A DNA stretch of 64,000 nt, from assembly GCF_030295915.1 (NCBI RefSeq), contig NZ_AP027361.1:744001-808000 (forward strand). Reading direction: 5' to 3'. The first letter of the stretch is position 1. Every line of letters begins with the position of its first letter. The notes under the pieces are model-generated. The model was not told where the DNA came from. It worked only from the letters and a program-made list of their open reading frames with translations, and did no database searches. Made by a program: the position numbers and the translations under genes. The DNA comes from Thalassotalea sediminis. GTDB taxonomy: Bacteria > Pseudomonadota > Gammaproteobacteria > Enterobacterales > Alteromonadaceae. This document shows positions 9,023-19,525 of the stretch, one piece after another.

Positions 9023-10330
9023 ATGTATTCTAGTCTATCAGCTAAAGCGATTTTCGCTCGCCTTTTTATTGCTTTAGCTATTAGCTACTTGCTAGGTCTG
9101 CTTTTCGGCGTGGCATTTATGGTTGTTGCTTTTACGGCAATTGCCTTGTTAGTTTGGCATTACCACCATTTAGTTAAGTTAATGACGTGGCTTTGGGTAA
9201 GTAAAAGTTTATCTCCGCCAACGGCAAACGGCTTGTGGGGGCGGATCTATGATGGTTTATATCGTATTATACGTAAGCATAGGCTCAAACAAAAAAGACT
9301 AAACGATAAAGTGCGTCAATTTAGGGATGGTGCAGAAGCGTTACCTGATGCCGCGCTTGTATTATCGTCAGATTTAACTATTCAATGGGGAAATAAAAAA
9401 GCGCAACGCATCTTGGGTGTTCGCTGGCCCGGCGATGTTGGCCAACGCATTGATAACCTTATTCGCTTTCCAGAATTTGCTCGATATATTGAAGAGGGTA
9501 ACTTTGAACTTCCTTGCCATATACCTTCGCCTATAAACACAGAATTAATGATCGAGTTGAGGTTAATCGCGTATGGTGCAGATCAAGTGCTATTTCTTGC
9601 TCGAGATATTAGTAAAATTCATCGTTTAGAGGAAATGCGTCGAGACTTTGTCGCAAATGTGTCACATGAGCTTAAAACACCTTTGACGGTAATGCGTGGT
9701 TATGTCGAAATGGTGCAGATGACTGAAAGCAGCTTAGACCCTTATTGGCAGAAGGCGTTTTCAACCATGGAAACACAAGTGTCAAGGATGGATAGACTCG
9801 TCGAGCAATTACTGATCTTATCTCGTGTTGAAGTCAGCACTGAGGAAGAAGAAAAACAACTTGTAGACATGCCAAAATTGATTAGTGCGCTAATCGAAGA
9901 TGCTAAATGGTTAAATCAAGAGAAGTCGCACATTCTAACAAGTGAAATAGATAACGCGCTTGCCATCGAAGGAATAGACAATGAACTTAAGAGCGCTTGT
10001 TCAAATTTAATTTCTAATGCAATAGCCTATACACCTGCCGGAGGAAATATCCATGTTTCTTGGGGTAAAGAAGGCAATAAAGCGAAGTTTTCTGTAAAAG
10101 ATGATGGACCAGGTATTCGCCCTGAGCATGTAAATCGAATAACGGAACGTTTTTTTCGTGTCGATAAATCACGTTCACGAAACACTGGTGGGTCAGGTTT
10201 AGGATTAGCGATTGTAAAACATGTGCTTAATCATCATCATGCAGAATTAGCCATTAATAGTCAGTGGGGTAAAGGTAGCGAGTTTATTATCTACTTTGAA
10301 CCCAAATGCATTCGCTTCATAGATAATTAA
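9023..10330 (+). CDS. phoR: Phosphate regulon sensor kinase PhoR
   Basis: 435 residues. Two adjacent membrane segments near the N-terminus (about 11-27 and 29-46) with almost no periplasmic loop, a PAS-like domain (about 100-195), the H-box FVANVSHELKTPLTVMRG with His215, and an ATPase domain with NAIAYTPAGG, KDDGPGI and GGSGLGLAIVKHV. This architecture is that of PhoR, which senses phosphate status through PhoU and the Pst transporter rather than directly. It is translated right after phoB. Confidence 0.96.
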   Translation: MYSSLSAKAIFARLFIALAISYLLGLLFGVAFMVVAFTAIALLVWHYHHLVKLMTWLWVSKSLSPPTANGLWGRIYDGLYRIIRKHRLKQKRLNDKVRQFRDGAEALPDAALVLSSDLTIQWGNKKAQRILGVRWPGDVGQRIDNLIRFPEFARYIEEGNFELPCHIPSPINTELMIELRLIAYGADQVLFLARDISKIHRLEEMRRDFVANVSHELKTPLTVMRGYVEMVQMTESSLDPYWQKAFSTMETQVSRMDRLVEQLLILSRVEVSTEEEEKQLVDMPKLISALIEDAKWLNQEKSHILTSEIDNALAIEGIDNELKSACSNLISNAIAYTPAGGNIHVSWGKEGNKAKFSVKDDGPGIRPEHVNRITERFFRVDKSRSRNTGGSGLGLAIVKHVLNHHHAELAINSQWGKGSEFIIYFEPKCIRFIDN

Positions 10331-10435
10331 CGAAACGTTCATCAAGTTAACCTACAACAATAAAATTATTGATATAACTTCATGCGAAATAAGTATGACT
10401 TTTATCATGTCGTTTTTATGACAAATATTTGAATG

Positions 10436-10475
10436 TTGTCATATAAGTGTCACATACCTTAAATATAATTGTCAT
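10436..10475 (+). promoter_or_regulatory. Multiple PHO box upstream of pstS
   Basis: TTGTCA at 10436, GTGTCA at 10447 and TTGTCA at 10469 are all in 11-bp register (the slot at 10458 is degenerate). The array suggests cooperative PhoB binding and strong induction of pstS. Confidence 0.85.
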
Positions 10476-10535
10476 ATTAGCTTTATATAGTGTTCACAAT
10501 TATTCGATACGTAAATACTCTCATTGGAGAAAAAT

Positions 10536-11498
10536 ATGAATTTTAAACGTGCTTTAAGCGCTATTAGTCTTGCAAGTTTAGTGAGCTTTTCAGCCGCTGC
10601 AATTGATAAAGACTTACCGGAATATAATAAGGTTAGTGGTATTTCAGGTAATCTGTCTTCTGTAGGTTCAGATACTCTAGCAAACATGATGACATTTTGG
10701 GCGGAAGAGTTTAAACGTACTTACCCAAACGTTAACGTTCAAATTCAAGCTGCTGGTTCTTCTACTGCACCCCCTGCTTTAACGGAAGGAACGTCAAATT
10801 TAGGCCCAATGAGTCGAAAAATGAAGTCTCGCGAGATTGAGGCTTTCGAAAAACGTTATAGTTATAAGCCTGTAGCTGTTCGTGTTGCCATAGATGCGTT
10901 GGCGGTATTTGTACATAAAGATAACCCTATTAAGGGATTACGCATTGATCAAGTAGATGCGATTTTTTCAAGCAACCGTAAATGTGGTGCGTTAACTGAT
11001 GCAGATCGTTGGGGTGACCTAGGGTTAACAGGTGATTGGACGGGTAAAGATATCCAATTATATGGTCGCAATTCAGTATCAGGCACATATGGGTACTTTA
11101 AGAAGAAAGCACTTTGTAAGGGTGATTTTAAGAACAGTGTTAATGAACAACCTGGTTCTGCATCAGTTGTTCAGTCGGTATCTGCTTCATTAAATGGTAT
11201 TGGTTATTCTGGTATTGGTTATAAAACATCAGGCGTACGCGCATTACCACTGGCAAAGAAAGGTGATAACTTTGTAGAAGCGACGATGGAAAATGCGATT
11301 AATAAGAAGTACCCATTATCTCGCTTTTTATATGTGTATGTTAATAAACACCCAAACAAACCTTTAGCGCCTATGGATGCTGAATTTTTGAAAATGATTT
11401 TATCAAAAACAGGTCAAAAAATTGTTGAAAAAGATGGATATATTCCATTACCTGCAGCAGTAGTTGAGAAAGAATACAAAAAACTTGGTTTATTATAA
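10536..11498 (+). CDS. pstS: Periplasmic phosphate-binding protein PstS
   Basis: 320 residues. Signal peptide [22 protein letters not shown], then the PstS-type ligand motifs [32 protein letters not shown] and [14 protein letters not shown]. It captures phosphate for the Pst ABC transporter. The frame is also open from a TTG at 10524, but that triplet is part of the ribosome site TTGGAGA, so ATG 10536 is the start. Unlike the E. coli arrangement, it is about 10 kb from pstCAB and has its own promoter and terminator. Confidence 0.93.
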   Translation: MNFKRALSAISLASLVSFSAAAIDKDLPEYNKVSGISGNLSSVGSDTLANMMTFWAEEFKRTYPNVNVQIQAAGSSTAPPALTEGTSNLGPMSRKMKSREIEAFEKRYSYKPVAVRVAIDALAVFVHKDNPIKGLRIDQVDAIFSSNRKCGALTDADRWGDLGLTGDWTGKDIQLYGRNSVSGTYGYFKKKALCKGDFKNSVNEQPGSASVVQSVSASLNGIGYSGIGYKTSGVRALPLAKKGDNFVEATMENAINKKYPLSRFLYVYVNKHPNKPLAPMDAEFLKMILSKTGQKIVEKDGYIPLPAAVVEKEYKKLGLL

Positions 11499-11505
11499 CG
11501 ATAAG

Positions 11506-11549
11506 TTTTTCTCAAAAAAGCCCGCGGTTGCGGGCTTTTTTGAGAAAAA
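11506..11549. terminator. Long perfect hairpin terminator, pstS / ppx
   Basis: A 20-bp perfect stem (11506-11525 with 11530-11549) with a GGTT loop. The core is GCCCGC / GCGGGC flanked by A6 and T6 runs, so it can terminate in both directions between convergent pstS and ppx. Confidence 0.9.
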
Positions 11550-11592
11550 ACAGTCTTAAAAATATGAACATTAAAATGATGTGCTTTTGTAA

Positions 11593-13107
11593 TTAAGGTG
11601 ATGTCTTAATGATCAGCGTAATATTGACTGCTGATAAAGCTTGTTGTTCGTAAAATAACTCTGTACTGATAATAGGGCGTTCGATTAACCAGCGTTTGTC
11701 TATTGTGGCTTCAAGTACATTGTCTTTTGCTGTAATTGATAACTGTTGCTCCTCTTCTGAATGTCGTTGTTGATTCAGTAACACGCTAAAGCGTAATAGT
11801 GCGCAAAGTTTATGTAATGCTTGATGATCTAACATATAGCCATCATCAAGGTTAAGCGGGGTAATCTTTTTACGCTGATTACCAACTAGCCAAGCTAGCG
11901 CAAATTGCTGTTCTTGATTGAAGCCAGCCATATCAGCTTGTTCTATAATGTATTTTCCATGCTTATGATAACCTGAAGTGTTTATATCTATACCCAATTC
12001 ATGTAGCACTGCCGCAAATTTTAGCAGTTCGTGGTAAATGGGTTTATTCACTTGCCAAGGTTCAGCAACATGCTGGTATAAGTGTAACGCTTGTGATCTT
12101 ACGTTTTCAGCTTGTTGGGTATCGATATTAAAACGCGTAATAAAGCTTTCTACCGTGCGTTGCCTTACATTGTTGTGTTGCAAGTTATCGAGTTGCTCGA
12201 ACAGTACCCCTTCACGCAAAGCGTACTGACAAAACCCTAGCTCTTTTATCTCCAAACAACGCATTATTGCGATCAATACAGCAACACCAGAGCAAATGAC
12301 ATTTCTACGACTTTCTTTGAGTGTTGGTAAATCGATGTCAGCAACGTGCTTAAACGTTAGTAATCGTTTTTGTAGCTGCTCAACCTCAGATAGGCTAATC
12401 GGCTGATTGAATTCATTTTCTGCATTAATGATTTTGGTGATCGCTTTAATAGTACCTGAAGTACCTAGTGCATGCTGCCAGCCGGTTTTTTTAAATCGCT
12501 TTACGATACTGTCTACTTGATGGCTAGCACTTTGAATCGCGTTATTAAATGCGCGTTCAGTAATGACTCCATCCGCAAAAAATGCTTGTTGGTAGCTGAC
12601 ACATCCTAAATTTAAACTATCAAGTTTTTTTATTTGGTGTGCTTGGCCAATAATACATTCGGTACTGCCACCACCAATATCAATAATGAGCTGTTGCTCA
12701 TTTGTTTGTCTGTGATGGGCAACACCTTGGTATATTAATCTTGCTTCTTCATGACCAGAAATGATTTCTATGGTAAATGGAAACACTTTCGATGCAGCCT
12801 TAAGAAACTGATCTGCATTTTTGGCTTGCCTTAGTGTATATGTAGCGACGGCGCGAAAGTTATCCTGTTCAATATGTCGTGTACTCGTGGCAAGTTTTTC
12901 AAGTGCAAGTAGGCCTCTATCCATTGCTTCTTCGGACAGGTTTAATTGTTCATCTAGACCTTGGGCAAGTTGCACACGATATTTCTCAGCGTGCAAAATT
13001 TGAATATTCTGATCAATGTGCCGTGCTAAGACAAAATGAAAACTGTTAGAACCAATATCCAAAGCAGCAAGATACTCAGCATTTTTTTCATCTTCAGGCG
13101 TTATCAT
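11593..13107 (-). CDS. ppx: Exopolyphosphatase
   Basis: 504 residues of the Ppx/GppA family. The N-terminal ASKHA ATPase-like fold has AALDIGSNSFHFVLAR (about 14-29) and the phosphate loop LIIDIGGGSTECIIG (about 139-153), with a C-terminal HD-like region. Length and C-terminal domain fit Ppx, although GppA (pppGpp phosphohydrolase) is a close paralogue. Position directly after ppk, with a 7-base gap, favours Ppx. It releases phosphate from polyphosphate chains and may also act on pppGpp. Confidence 0.9.
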   Translation of the reverse strand: MITPEDEKNAEYLAALDIGSNSFHFVLARHIDQNIQILHAEKYRVQLAQGLDEQLNLSEEAMDRGLLALEKLATSTRHIEQDNFRAVATYTLRQAKNADQFLKAASKVFPFTIEIISGHEEARLIYQGVAHHRQTNEQQLIIDIGGGSTECIIGQAHQIKKLDSLNLGCVSYQQAFFADGVITERAFNNAIQSASHQVDSIVKRFKKTGWQHALGTSGTIKAITKIINAENEFNQPISLSEVEQLQKRLLTFKHVADIDLPTLKESRRNVICSGVAVLIAIMRCLEIKELGFCQYALREGVLFEQLDNLQHNNVRQRTVESFITRFNIDTQQAENVRSQALHLYQHVAEPWQVNKPIYHELLKFAAVLHELGIDINTSGYHKHGKYIIEQADMAGFNQEQQFALAWLVGNQRKKITPLNLDDGYMLDHQALHKLCALLRFSVLLNQQRHSEEEQQLSITAKDNVLEATIDKRWLIERPIISTELFYEQQALSAVNITLIIKTSP

Positions 13108-13114
13108 TGTGTTG

Positions 13115-15247
13115 TTAATTTTCTGACTGTATCAGTTTCATTTTGTCATTATTTTCTTGTTCAGCCAAATAATGATAGATAAGAATTTGTGACCTTATTG
13201 GTTTTTTTCTACCTTGTTTTACGTAACAGTTATCTTGATGCTCGTTAATGAGTCGTGCTTTTTGGTTATCTTTTAGCTGAATATTAATAATATCGATAAT
13301 ACGTTTTTTTAATACTGGGTCATAAATTGGACAGGCGACTTCAACACGTTGATCAATGTTGCGCTCCATCCAATCTGCAGAACTAATGTATAGGCTTTTA
13401 GCGCCATTGTTATGAAAGATCATCACGCGAGGGTGCTCTAAAAACCTATCGACAATAGAAATAGCATGAATATTCTCGCTCATGCCTTTCTTTCCTGGAA
13501 TTAGTGAACACATACCACGAACAATAATATCAATTTTTACCCCAGCATTACTTGCAGCATAAAGCTTATTGATCAACCCTGTATCAACTAAGTTATTAAC
13601 TTTAAGCGTAATTCTCGCTTTTTTATTATTGTTGGCAAATTCTATTTCATTATCAATTAGTTGATATAAACGTCGACGTGATGTTAGTGGAGAAACGATG
13701 AGATGATTGAAACGAAAGCGTTTGTAACTATGGGCGATAAACGAAAAAACATTATCGACTTCTTGTGTGATCTCTCGATGATGCGTAAATAATGAAAAGT
13801 CTGTATATATACGAGCATTTTTTTCATGGAAATTACCGGTACCAATATGCGCGTAGCGTACTAGTTTGTCATTTTCTAGTCGAGTCACTAAACATAACTT
13901 TGAGTGAATTTTTAGTGTATCGATGCCAAATTCGACCTTAATGCCTGCATCTTTCATTCGATGTGCCCACGTTATATTAGTTTGCTCATCAAACCTAGCT
14001 CTAAGTTCAACAACAACCGTAACGTGTTTGCCATTTTTTACGGCTTCCATGAGTGAATGAATGATTTCGGATTTTTTAGCTACACGGTAAATATTAATTT
14101 TTATTGTTTTTACTAGTGGATCATACGATGCTTGCCTGACAAATTCTGTGAAGTGACGAAATTTGTAGTAGGGGTAATACACTAAAATATCTTGGTCGCG
14201 GATAGCTTTGAAAGACAAGCTTTTATGTACTAAACGAGTTGCGTCGAGTGCCGGTAATTCTGGGTTTTCAAGCTCTGGCCCACCAAGGTTAGGAAAACCA
14301 ATAAAGTCTTTATAATGGCGATACCTTACACCAGGAATTAAATCGTTGATATCTTTTATTTTTAATGCTTTTCTTAAGAACTTCAACATGTGATCTGGCA
14401 TGTTTTTGTCATAACCTAAACGCACAGGCTCAGCGGTTAAACGTTGCTTTAAGCCTTTTGACATTTTATCGAGTAAACTTTGATCAAGTTCATCGTTTAA
14501 GTCATATTCAGCATCACGCGTCAGTTTTAATGAATACGCTTCTAATTCGGTGTATTCAATAATATCTTCAAATACTTCACCAATAAAATAATGTACAACA
14601 TCATCTAGCATTACAATTCTGCGTAATTGCTTGTTTTTTTCTTTCGGAAGAATAATAAAGCGATCAACTTCAGAACGTGGTATCTCTATTAGTGCATACT
14701 GCATTTCATCTGATTGTTTTAACGCAACGAGAAAATAAATACCATCGTCATCTAAGCAATTAACAAGTTGGGTATTAGAAGTGATGAAAATAGGGGTAAT
14801 ATAGCGAACAATATGATTATTGTAATAGGTTGTTATAAAAGATTTTTCTTCCGCACTTAAGTCACGGTTAAAAACATGTGAGTGTTCATCGTTGAAAAGC
14901 AGTTCGATATTATGCTGTTTTAATTGAGCAAAGGCTTGCTGAGCATAACTGCGAAAGGTGTCTGTAAGTTGACTAACAGAATGATTGATTTCGCTCAACA
15001 ATTGACTCAAATATAAATATTGTGGCGAGTTTTTATCTCCTTCATTGGTTGCTCGTTCAAGAAGCAATTTACGTCTTAATTTTGCCACGCGTACGCGAAA
15101 GAACTCATCAAGGTTGGCTGAATAAATTGCAAGAAAGCGAATGCGTTCAATTAATGGCACATTTTCATCACCAGCTTCTTGTAAAACACGCTCGTTAAAA
15201 GATAACCAACTTAACTCTTTATCGAAAAACAACTCTTTATCAATCAT
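13115..15247 (-). CDS. ppk1: Polyphosphate kinase 1
   Basis: 710 residues. N domain starting FDKELSWLSFNERVLQEA, PLD-like catalytic domains with RARFDEQTNI, the conserved histidine motif YAHIGTGNFHEKNARIYTDF and the later SSADWMERNIDQRVEVACPI. PPK1 autophosphorylates on a histidine and reversibly polymerises the ATP gamma-phosphate into polyphosphate at the inner membrane. It is first in a ppk-ppx operon inside the phosphate gene cluster. No tandem PHO box precedes it, but an unusual palindrome does (15293-15332). Confidence 0.96.
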   Translation of the reverse strand: MIDKELFFDKELSWLSFNERVLQEAGDENVPLIERIRFLAIYSANLDEFFRVRVAKLRRKLLLERATNEGDKNSPQYLYLSQLLSEINHSVSQLTDTFRSYAQQAFAQLKQHNIELLFNDEHSHVFNRDLSAEEKSFITTYYNNHIVRYITPIFITSNTQLVNCLDDDGIYFLVALKQSDEMQYALIEIPRSEVDRFIILPKEKNKQLRRIVMLDDVVHYFIGEVFEDIIEYTELEAYSLKLTRDAEYDLNDELDQSLLDKMSKGLKQRLTAEPVRLGYDKNMPDHMLKFLRKALKIKDINDLIPGVRYRHYKDFIGFPNLGGPELENPELPALDATRLVHKSLSFKAIRDQDILVYYPYYKFRHFTEFVRQASYDPLVKTIKINIYRVAKKSEIIHSLMEAVKNGKHVTVVVELRARFDEQTNITWAHRMKDAGIKVEFGIDTLKIHSKLCLVTRLENDKLVRYAHIGTGNFHEKNARIYTDFSLFTHHREITQEVDNVFSFIAHSYKRFRFNHLIVSPLTSRRRLYQLIDNEIEFANNNKKARITLKVNNLVDTGLINKLYAASNAGVKIDIIVRGMCSLIPGKKGMSENIHAISIVDRFLEHPRVMIFHNNGAKSLYISSADWMERNIDQRVEVACPIYDPVLKKRIIDIINIQLKDNQKARLINEHQDNCYVKQGRKKPIRSQILIYHYLAEQENNDKMKLIQSEN

Positions 15248-15292
15248 TTAATGCAATATTTTGGGGAGCATAATTAAGAGTATAGCTAGGAA

Positions 15293-15332
15293 TTATGACA
15301 GAAATACGAAAATAGACTTATTTCTGTCATAA
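15293..15332. repeat. 14-bp perfect inverted repeat between gcvR-like and ppk
   Basis: TTATGACAGAAATA (15293-15306) and its exact reverse complement (15319-15332), separated by 12 nt. Each arm contains CTGTCAT, a PHO-box heptamer, in opposite orientations. There is no T run after the stem toward ppk, so it looks more like an operator or RNA structure than a terminator. Confidence 0.75.
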
Positions 15333-15339
15333 AATTGAA

Positions 15340-15834
15340 TTATCGGGAGATATCGACCATAAGGTCATCAGCGGTCGCTTCTAATGCCGTAATTAGGTCG
15401 TCAATATTGCTTTCCGCAACGTCGATGCTTGCCTTTGCTTTAAACAACTCTACACCAGAGTGTGCTGCACCTTCATGGGCACTAACGAGTTTCAATAAGT
15501 TACCTCCTTGTTGGTGGATAACAGAAGATATATCTCGTACGATACCTGAACGATCATTAGCTGTTAGTTCTAGCACAAGGCTTGCACGTGTTCCTGCGTG
15601 TTGTGCTGTTTGCTCTATAATACATTTAACATTAGGGATACTTTGTATTTTATCTATTAAAGATTGGGTTTGCTCTTCAGTCACCGCTATTTCGACGACA
15701 CCAGCAAAAAATCCAGATAAGTGATGTAAACTGCTGGTTTGCCAATTACCATGATGTTGATGAACGATGTCAGATAATGTATCAACAAGCCCAGGGCGGT
15801 CAGGGCTAACAAACGAGAGAATAAGTTGGTTCAT
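15340..15834 (-). CDS. Tandem ACT-domain protein, GcvR-like
   Basis: 164 residues with two ACT domains: LSFVSPDRPGLVDTLSDIV near 6-24 and LELTANDRSGIVRDISSVIH near 88-107. This is the architecture of GcvR, which represses glycine-cleavage genes by binding GcvA. Family members in this order are often called glycine cleavage system regulatory proteins, but ligand and partner vary. AAGGAT about seven bases before the ATG supports the start. No gcv genes are nearby, so I leave the symbol blank. Confidence 0.75.
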   Translation of the reverse strand: MNQLILSFVSPDRPGLVDTLSDIVHQHHGNWQTSSLHHLSGFFAGVVEIAVTEEQTQSLIDKIQSIPNVKCIIEQTAQHAGTRASLVLELTANDRSGIVRDISSVIHQQGGNLLKLVSAHEGAAHSGVELFKAKASIDVAESNIDDLITALEATADDLMVDISR

Positions 15835-15913
15835 AGCGGATCCTTCTGATGAAAAATGTAATGATTTTGCTTATGGCACGTTAACCACAAATAACTTGTA
15901 GTTTAACACTAAG

Positions 15914-16288
15914 TTAATCGAGAAAAGTGCGCGTTAATTGAGAAAGTTCTTTATTAAGCTGACTATCATCACCTAAGTTCAATTCAACGAGCCTTCTTAG
16001 GTGTGTCACACTGTCAATGTCAATTGCGTTACATCGCAAGCCAACTTCATCAGGCTCAACATGGACGATTGCAACATGCATGCAAACTGGGGTTTCATTG
16101 AGGTTAAAACTCAATATTGCAAGTTTATTGATAATATCTGTTTGCGTTTCAGGTGCACTAACCAGTGCCCCATTTAACGAAATATCATGAATGTTTACCG
16201 CGTAAGTTTTATCTTCTACTTCAAGCTGAGCATCTATCGAGAACAAAATGCGCGTAAATTGACGTCTGTTTTCCATTGAGCATTGCAA
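15914..16288 (-). CDS. PilZ-domain protein, putative c-di-GMP receptor
   Basis: 124 residues forming one PilZ domain. RRQFTRILFSIDAQ near residue 8 supplies the RxxxR-type motif and DISLNGALV near 48 the D/NxSxxG motif, the two c-di-GMP contact sites. Such small PilZ proteins act as adaptors changing motility, adhesion or secretion. Two GGDEF proteins in the window could supply c-di-GMP, but no direct partner is indicated. A second ATG at 16276 is possible (MENRRQF). Confidence 0.85.
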   Translation of the reverse strand: MQCSMENRRQFTRILFSIDAQLEVEDKTYAVNIHDISLNGALVSAPETQTDIINKLAILSFNLNETPVCMHVAIVHVEPDEVGLRCNAIDIDSVTHLRRLVELNLGDDSQLNKELSQLTRTFLD

Positions 16289-16325
16289 ATAAGTGGATCA
16301 ATACCTTTAGCATAGCGCTATTTAT

Positions 16326-16363
16326 AAAAAAAGCACCTTAATTCTTTATTAAGGTGCTTTTTA
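16326..16363 (-). terminator. Terminator after ettA
   Basis: AAGCACCTTAAT / ATTAAGGTGCTT perfect stem with a 5-nt loop, flanked by A and T runs. It lies downstream of ettA on its strand and upstream of the PilZ gene. Confidence 0.85.
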
Positions 16364-16383
16364 AAAACATGGTCAACAAATTG

Positions 16384-18066
16384 TTACTTACTGATTCGTT
16401 TGTACTTTATACGGTGAGGTTCTGCTGCATCTTTACCAAGCGTCTTTTTCAGCCACTCTTCGTAATCAGTGTAGTTACCTTCATAGAAGTTAACTTGTCC
16501 TTCATCACGATAATCAATGATGTGCGTAGCTATGCGGTCAAGGAACCAACGGTCATGTGATATAACCATGGCACAACCTGGAAATTCAAGTAACGCTTCT
16601 TCAAGAGCTCGCAATGTTTCAACGTCTAAATCATTGGTTGGTTCATCAAGCAGTAATAAGTTACCGCCTGTTTTAACGAGTTTCGCAAGGTGCACACGAT
16701 TACGTTCACCACCCGATAAATCACCTACGAATTTTTGTTGATCGTTGCCTTTAAAGTTAAAGCGCGAACAGTAGGCGCGACTTGGCGTTTCATAATTACC
16801 AATGGTTAAAATATCGTGACCTTCAGAGATCTCTTCATAAACTGTTGCCTTATCATTCATATCATCTCTGAACTGATCGACACTGGCGAGTTTCACGGTA
16901 TCACCTAACTCTACAGTGCCTGAATCTGGCTGTTCAGTACCAGATAACATTTTAAATAATGTAGATTTACCAGCACCGTTGGCACCTATTATGCCAACAA
17001 TAGCGCCTTTTGGAATGCTAAAGCTTAAATCGTCAATTAGAATACGATCACCAAAAGATTTTGTTAGGTGATTAACCTCTAATACTTTATCACCTAACCG
17101 CGGGCCTGGCGGAATATATAGTTCATTGGTTTCATTACGCTTTTGATGTTCTTGGTTATTAAGTTCTTCAAAACGTGCCATACGTGCTTTGCTTTTAGCT
17201 TGGCGACCTTTAGGGTTTGAACGTACCCATTCAAGTTCGTGCTTGATGGTTTTTTGTAACGCATTTTCACTACGCTTTTCTTGTTCTAAGCGCGCATCTT
17301 TTTGTTCTAACCAAGAAGAATAGTTACCTTCCCAAGGAATACCATGACCACGGTCAAGTTCTAAGATCCAGCCCGCTACATTGTCTAAAAAGTAACGGTC
17401 ATGGGTAATAGCAACGACCGTACCTGAATAGTCATGTAAGAAACGTTCTAACCAAGCAACTGATTCTGCATCTAAGTGGTTAGTCGGTTCATCAAGCAGT
17501 AACATGTCTGGTTTAGATAGGAGTAATCTGCATAGCGCTACGCGGCGTCGTTCACCACCAGATAGTACAGAAATTGGCTGTTCCCAATCTGGTAAGCGAA
17601 GCGCATCAGCTGCGCGCTCTAATACGTTATCTATATTATGTCCATCTTGCGCATTAATAATGTTTTCAAGTTCACCTTGCTCTTTTGCTAGTGCATCGAA
17701 ATCAGCATCTGGTTCTGCGTATTCAGCGTAAACTTGATCAAGGCGGGCGATTGCATTCTTGACTTCCGCTACTGATTCTTCAACGATCTCACGTACCGTT
17801 TTTGATTCATCTAGTTCCGGCTCTTGCGGCAAATAACCGATGTTGGTACCTGCCAGTGCATTAGCTTCACCTTCAAACTCGGTATCTACACCTGCCATAA
17901 TTCTGAGTAATGTTGATTTACCTGCGCCATTGAGACCAAGTACACCGATTTTCGCACCAGGAAAGAAAGAAAGTGAAATGTCTTTTAAGATTGTGCGTTT
18001 GGGTGGCACCACTTTACTGACGCGGTGCATAGACATGATAAATTTGTCGGGTAATGGTTGAGCCAT
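16384..18066 (-). CDS. ettA: Energy-dependent translational throttle protein EttA (ABC-F)
   Basis: 560 residues (E. coli 555). Two ABC cassettes: GLNGAGKST with LSGGERRR and [12 protein letters not shown], then GANGAGKST with LSGGERNR and [12 protein letters not shown], with no membrane segments. EttA binds the ribosomal E site and gates entry into elongation according to ADP/ATP ratio. The frame is open to 18132, but ATG 18066 ([13 protein letters not shown]) has AAAGG eight bases upstream and matches the family start. Monocistronic. Confidence 0.95.
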   Translation of the reverse strand: MAQPLPDKFIMSMHRVSKVVPPKRTILKDISLSFFPGAKIGVLGLNGAGKSTLLRIMAGVDTEFEGEANALAGTNIGYLPQEPELDESKTVREIVEESVAEVKNAIARLDQVYAEYAEPDADFDALAKEQGELENIINAQDGHNIDNVLERAADALRLPDWEQPISVLSGGERRRVALCRLLLSKPDMLLLDEPTNHLDAESVAWLERFLHDYSGTVVAITHDRYFLDNVAGWILELDRGHGIPWEGNYSSWLEQKDARLEQEKRSENALQKTIKHELEWVRSNPKGRQAKSKARMARFEELNNQEHQKRNETNELYIPPGPRLGDKVLEVNHLTKSFGDRILIDDLSFSIPKGAIVGIIGANGAGKSTLFKMLSGTEQPDSGTVELGDTVKLASVDQFRDDMNDKATVYEEISEGHDILTIGNYETPSRAYCSRFNFKGNDQQKFVGDLSGGERNRVHLAKLVKTGGNLLLLDEPTNDLDVETLRALEEALLEFPGCAMVISHDRWFLDRIATHIIDYRDEGQVNFYEGNYTDYEEWLKKTLGKDAAEPHRIKYKRISK

Positions 18067-18381
18067 TAATAAACCTTTTGTTTTGAAAACAGAATGATGT
18101 CGACATTTTAGGTGAATATTGGCGACAATCAAAGCTTGAAATGCAGAAATAACGTAGAAAATTATTGGTTAACTCGTAAAGCTTCATAACACTCAACATA
18201 GCTAAGGTTATATTCCATAAAATAAACGTTGGTAAAAAGCATAAGTCGTTTAATCGGTATGCGTACCGAGCTACTGATCATGTCTATAGAAAAGCAAAAA
18301 AGGTCGATTTTTAAGTTGAAGTGCGCAAAGATTTCGACATATGCTATTTGTTAAGTAAGATAAAATAAAAAATAGTTTCAC

Positions 18382-19461
18382 ATGGCTAACCGTATGGATT
18401 GGTGGGATAAGTTTTCTGAAAAAGCGACAATCGATGAAATCGATCGCTATCGTAAAAAGTCAATTTTTTACTTTGTTAGCTTCTGCGGTTCCGCCGTTAT
18501 CCTGTATTTCTCTGCCAAAAGTTATCAGGCGTATGATGTAAACTTATCTTTAATTCTGTTGGCTGGCGCGGTACTCATTACGATGAATGCAGTATTGGCT
18601 ATTTTGTTCAAAAAGGACAAAATTCATTATGTATTATCGGCTTGCTTTGTTTTTGTGATGTTGTTGTGTGTTGTTTATACCGGCGGATATCAAAATACTG
18701 CTTTATATTGGCTTTACCCAATGCCACTCATTTACTTTGTTTTACTCGGCGTTAAAGTAGGTGGTGTAGTAAATGTGTTGTTTTTCATATCACTTGTCTT
18801 GTTATTAAATGGCACTATTACGATAACTGCAGATTATCCAGCAGCAGAAGTTTCCCGTTTTTTAACGTCTTTTGCCGTGATGTGTTTTGTCAGTTTTATT
18901 GCTGATTATTTTCGTCATGTTAGTCATCGTCGATTAACCAAACTCAGTCATATAAAGTTAAAACAAGCTTATACTGACAGTCTAACTAAATTACCCAATA
19001 GGCGCTTTTTATCTACAGTACTCATTGAGCGGTTAATGGCCAGTGATGAGTACTTTCCATTGACGTTAGTTAATATTGATATTGATCATTTTAAAGAGAT
19101 AAATGATACGTTTGGACATGAAACTGGTGATGAAATTCTAAAACGATTTGCCGCTTTATGTACTGACAATATAAGGAGACAAGATGTGCTTGTACGCACG
19201 GGGGGCGAAGAATTTTTACTTTTCTTTATGAATACCACTAAAGAACAAGGAGTTGCACTAGCAGAGAAGTTACGAGAGCTTATTGAAAAAAGTTATGTCA
19301 ATGTTGATGGAGAAAAAGTTAACGGAACCGCCAGTTTTGGTGTGGCAGAATGTTTAAAATATCAAGCATTAGATCAAGCGATGAAGATTGCTGATAAACG
19401 TATGTATATGGCTAAACAGCAAGGGCGTAATCGCGTTATCTTTCAAGAAGTAGCGCTTTAG
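18382..19461 (+). CDS. Membrane diguanylate cyclase (GGDEF)
   Basis: 359 residues. About six membrane segments in residues 25-185 form an integral sensor, followed by a GGDEF domain starting YTDSLTKLPNRRFL and containing the active-site motif RTGGEEFLLFF. RRQD five residues before GGEEF is an intact RxxD inhibitory site, so product feedback is expected. It should make c-di-GMP from GTP at the inner membrane. The signal is unknown. It stands alone, between ettA and selO. Confidence 0.93.
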   Translation: MANRMDWWDKFSEKATIDEIDRYRKKSIFYFVSFCGSAVILYFSAKSYQAYDVNLSLILLAGAVLITMNAVLAILFKKDKIHYVLSACFVFVMLLCVVYTGGYQNTALYWLYPMPLIYFVLLGVKVGGVVNVLFFISLVLLLNGTITITADYPAAEVSRFLTSFAVMCFVSFIADYFRHVSHRRLTKLSHIKLKQAYTDSLTKLPNRRFLSTVLIERLMASDEYFPLTLVNIDIDHFKEINDTFGHETGDEILKRFAALCTDNIRRQDVLVRTGGEEFLLFFMNTTKEQGVALAEKLRELIEKSYVNVDGEKVNGTASFGVAECLKYQALDQAMKIADKRMYMAKQQGRNRVIFQEVAL

Positions 19462-19525
19462 CTCGCGCGACTTATCAATTACACTATGAGATCTATAGCT
19501 TTAGCGACTAAATAGGCGTCTTATT

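Noticed and set aside
10524-10535. TTG start for pstS four codons upstream
   Set aside because: The TTG is part of the ribosome site TTGGAGA, and the ATG at 10536 begins a proper signal peptide.
11506-11549. The 20-bp perfect palindrome as a regulatory operator
   Set aside because: Its GC core, A/T runs and position between convergent genes explain it fully as a bidirectional terminator.
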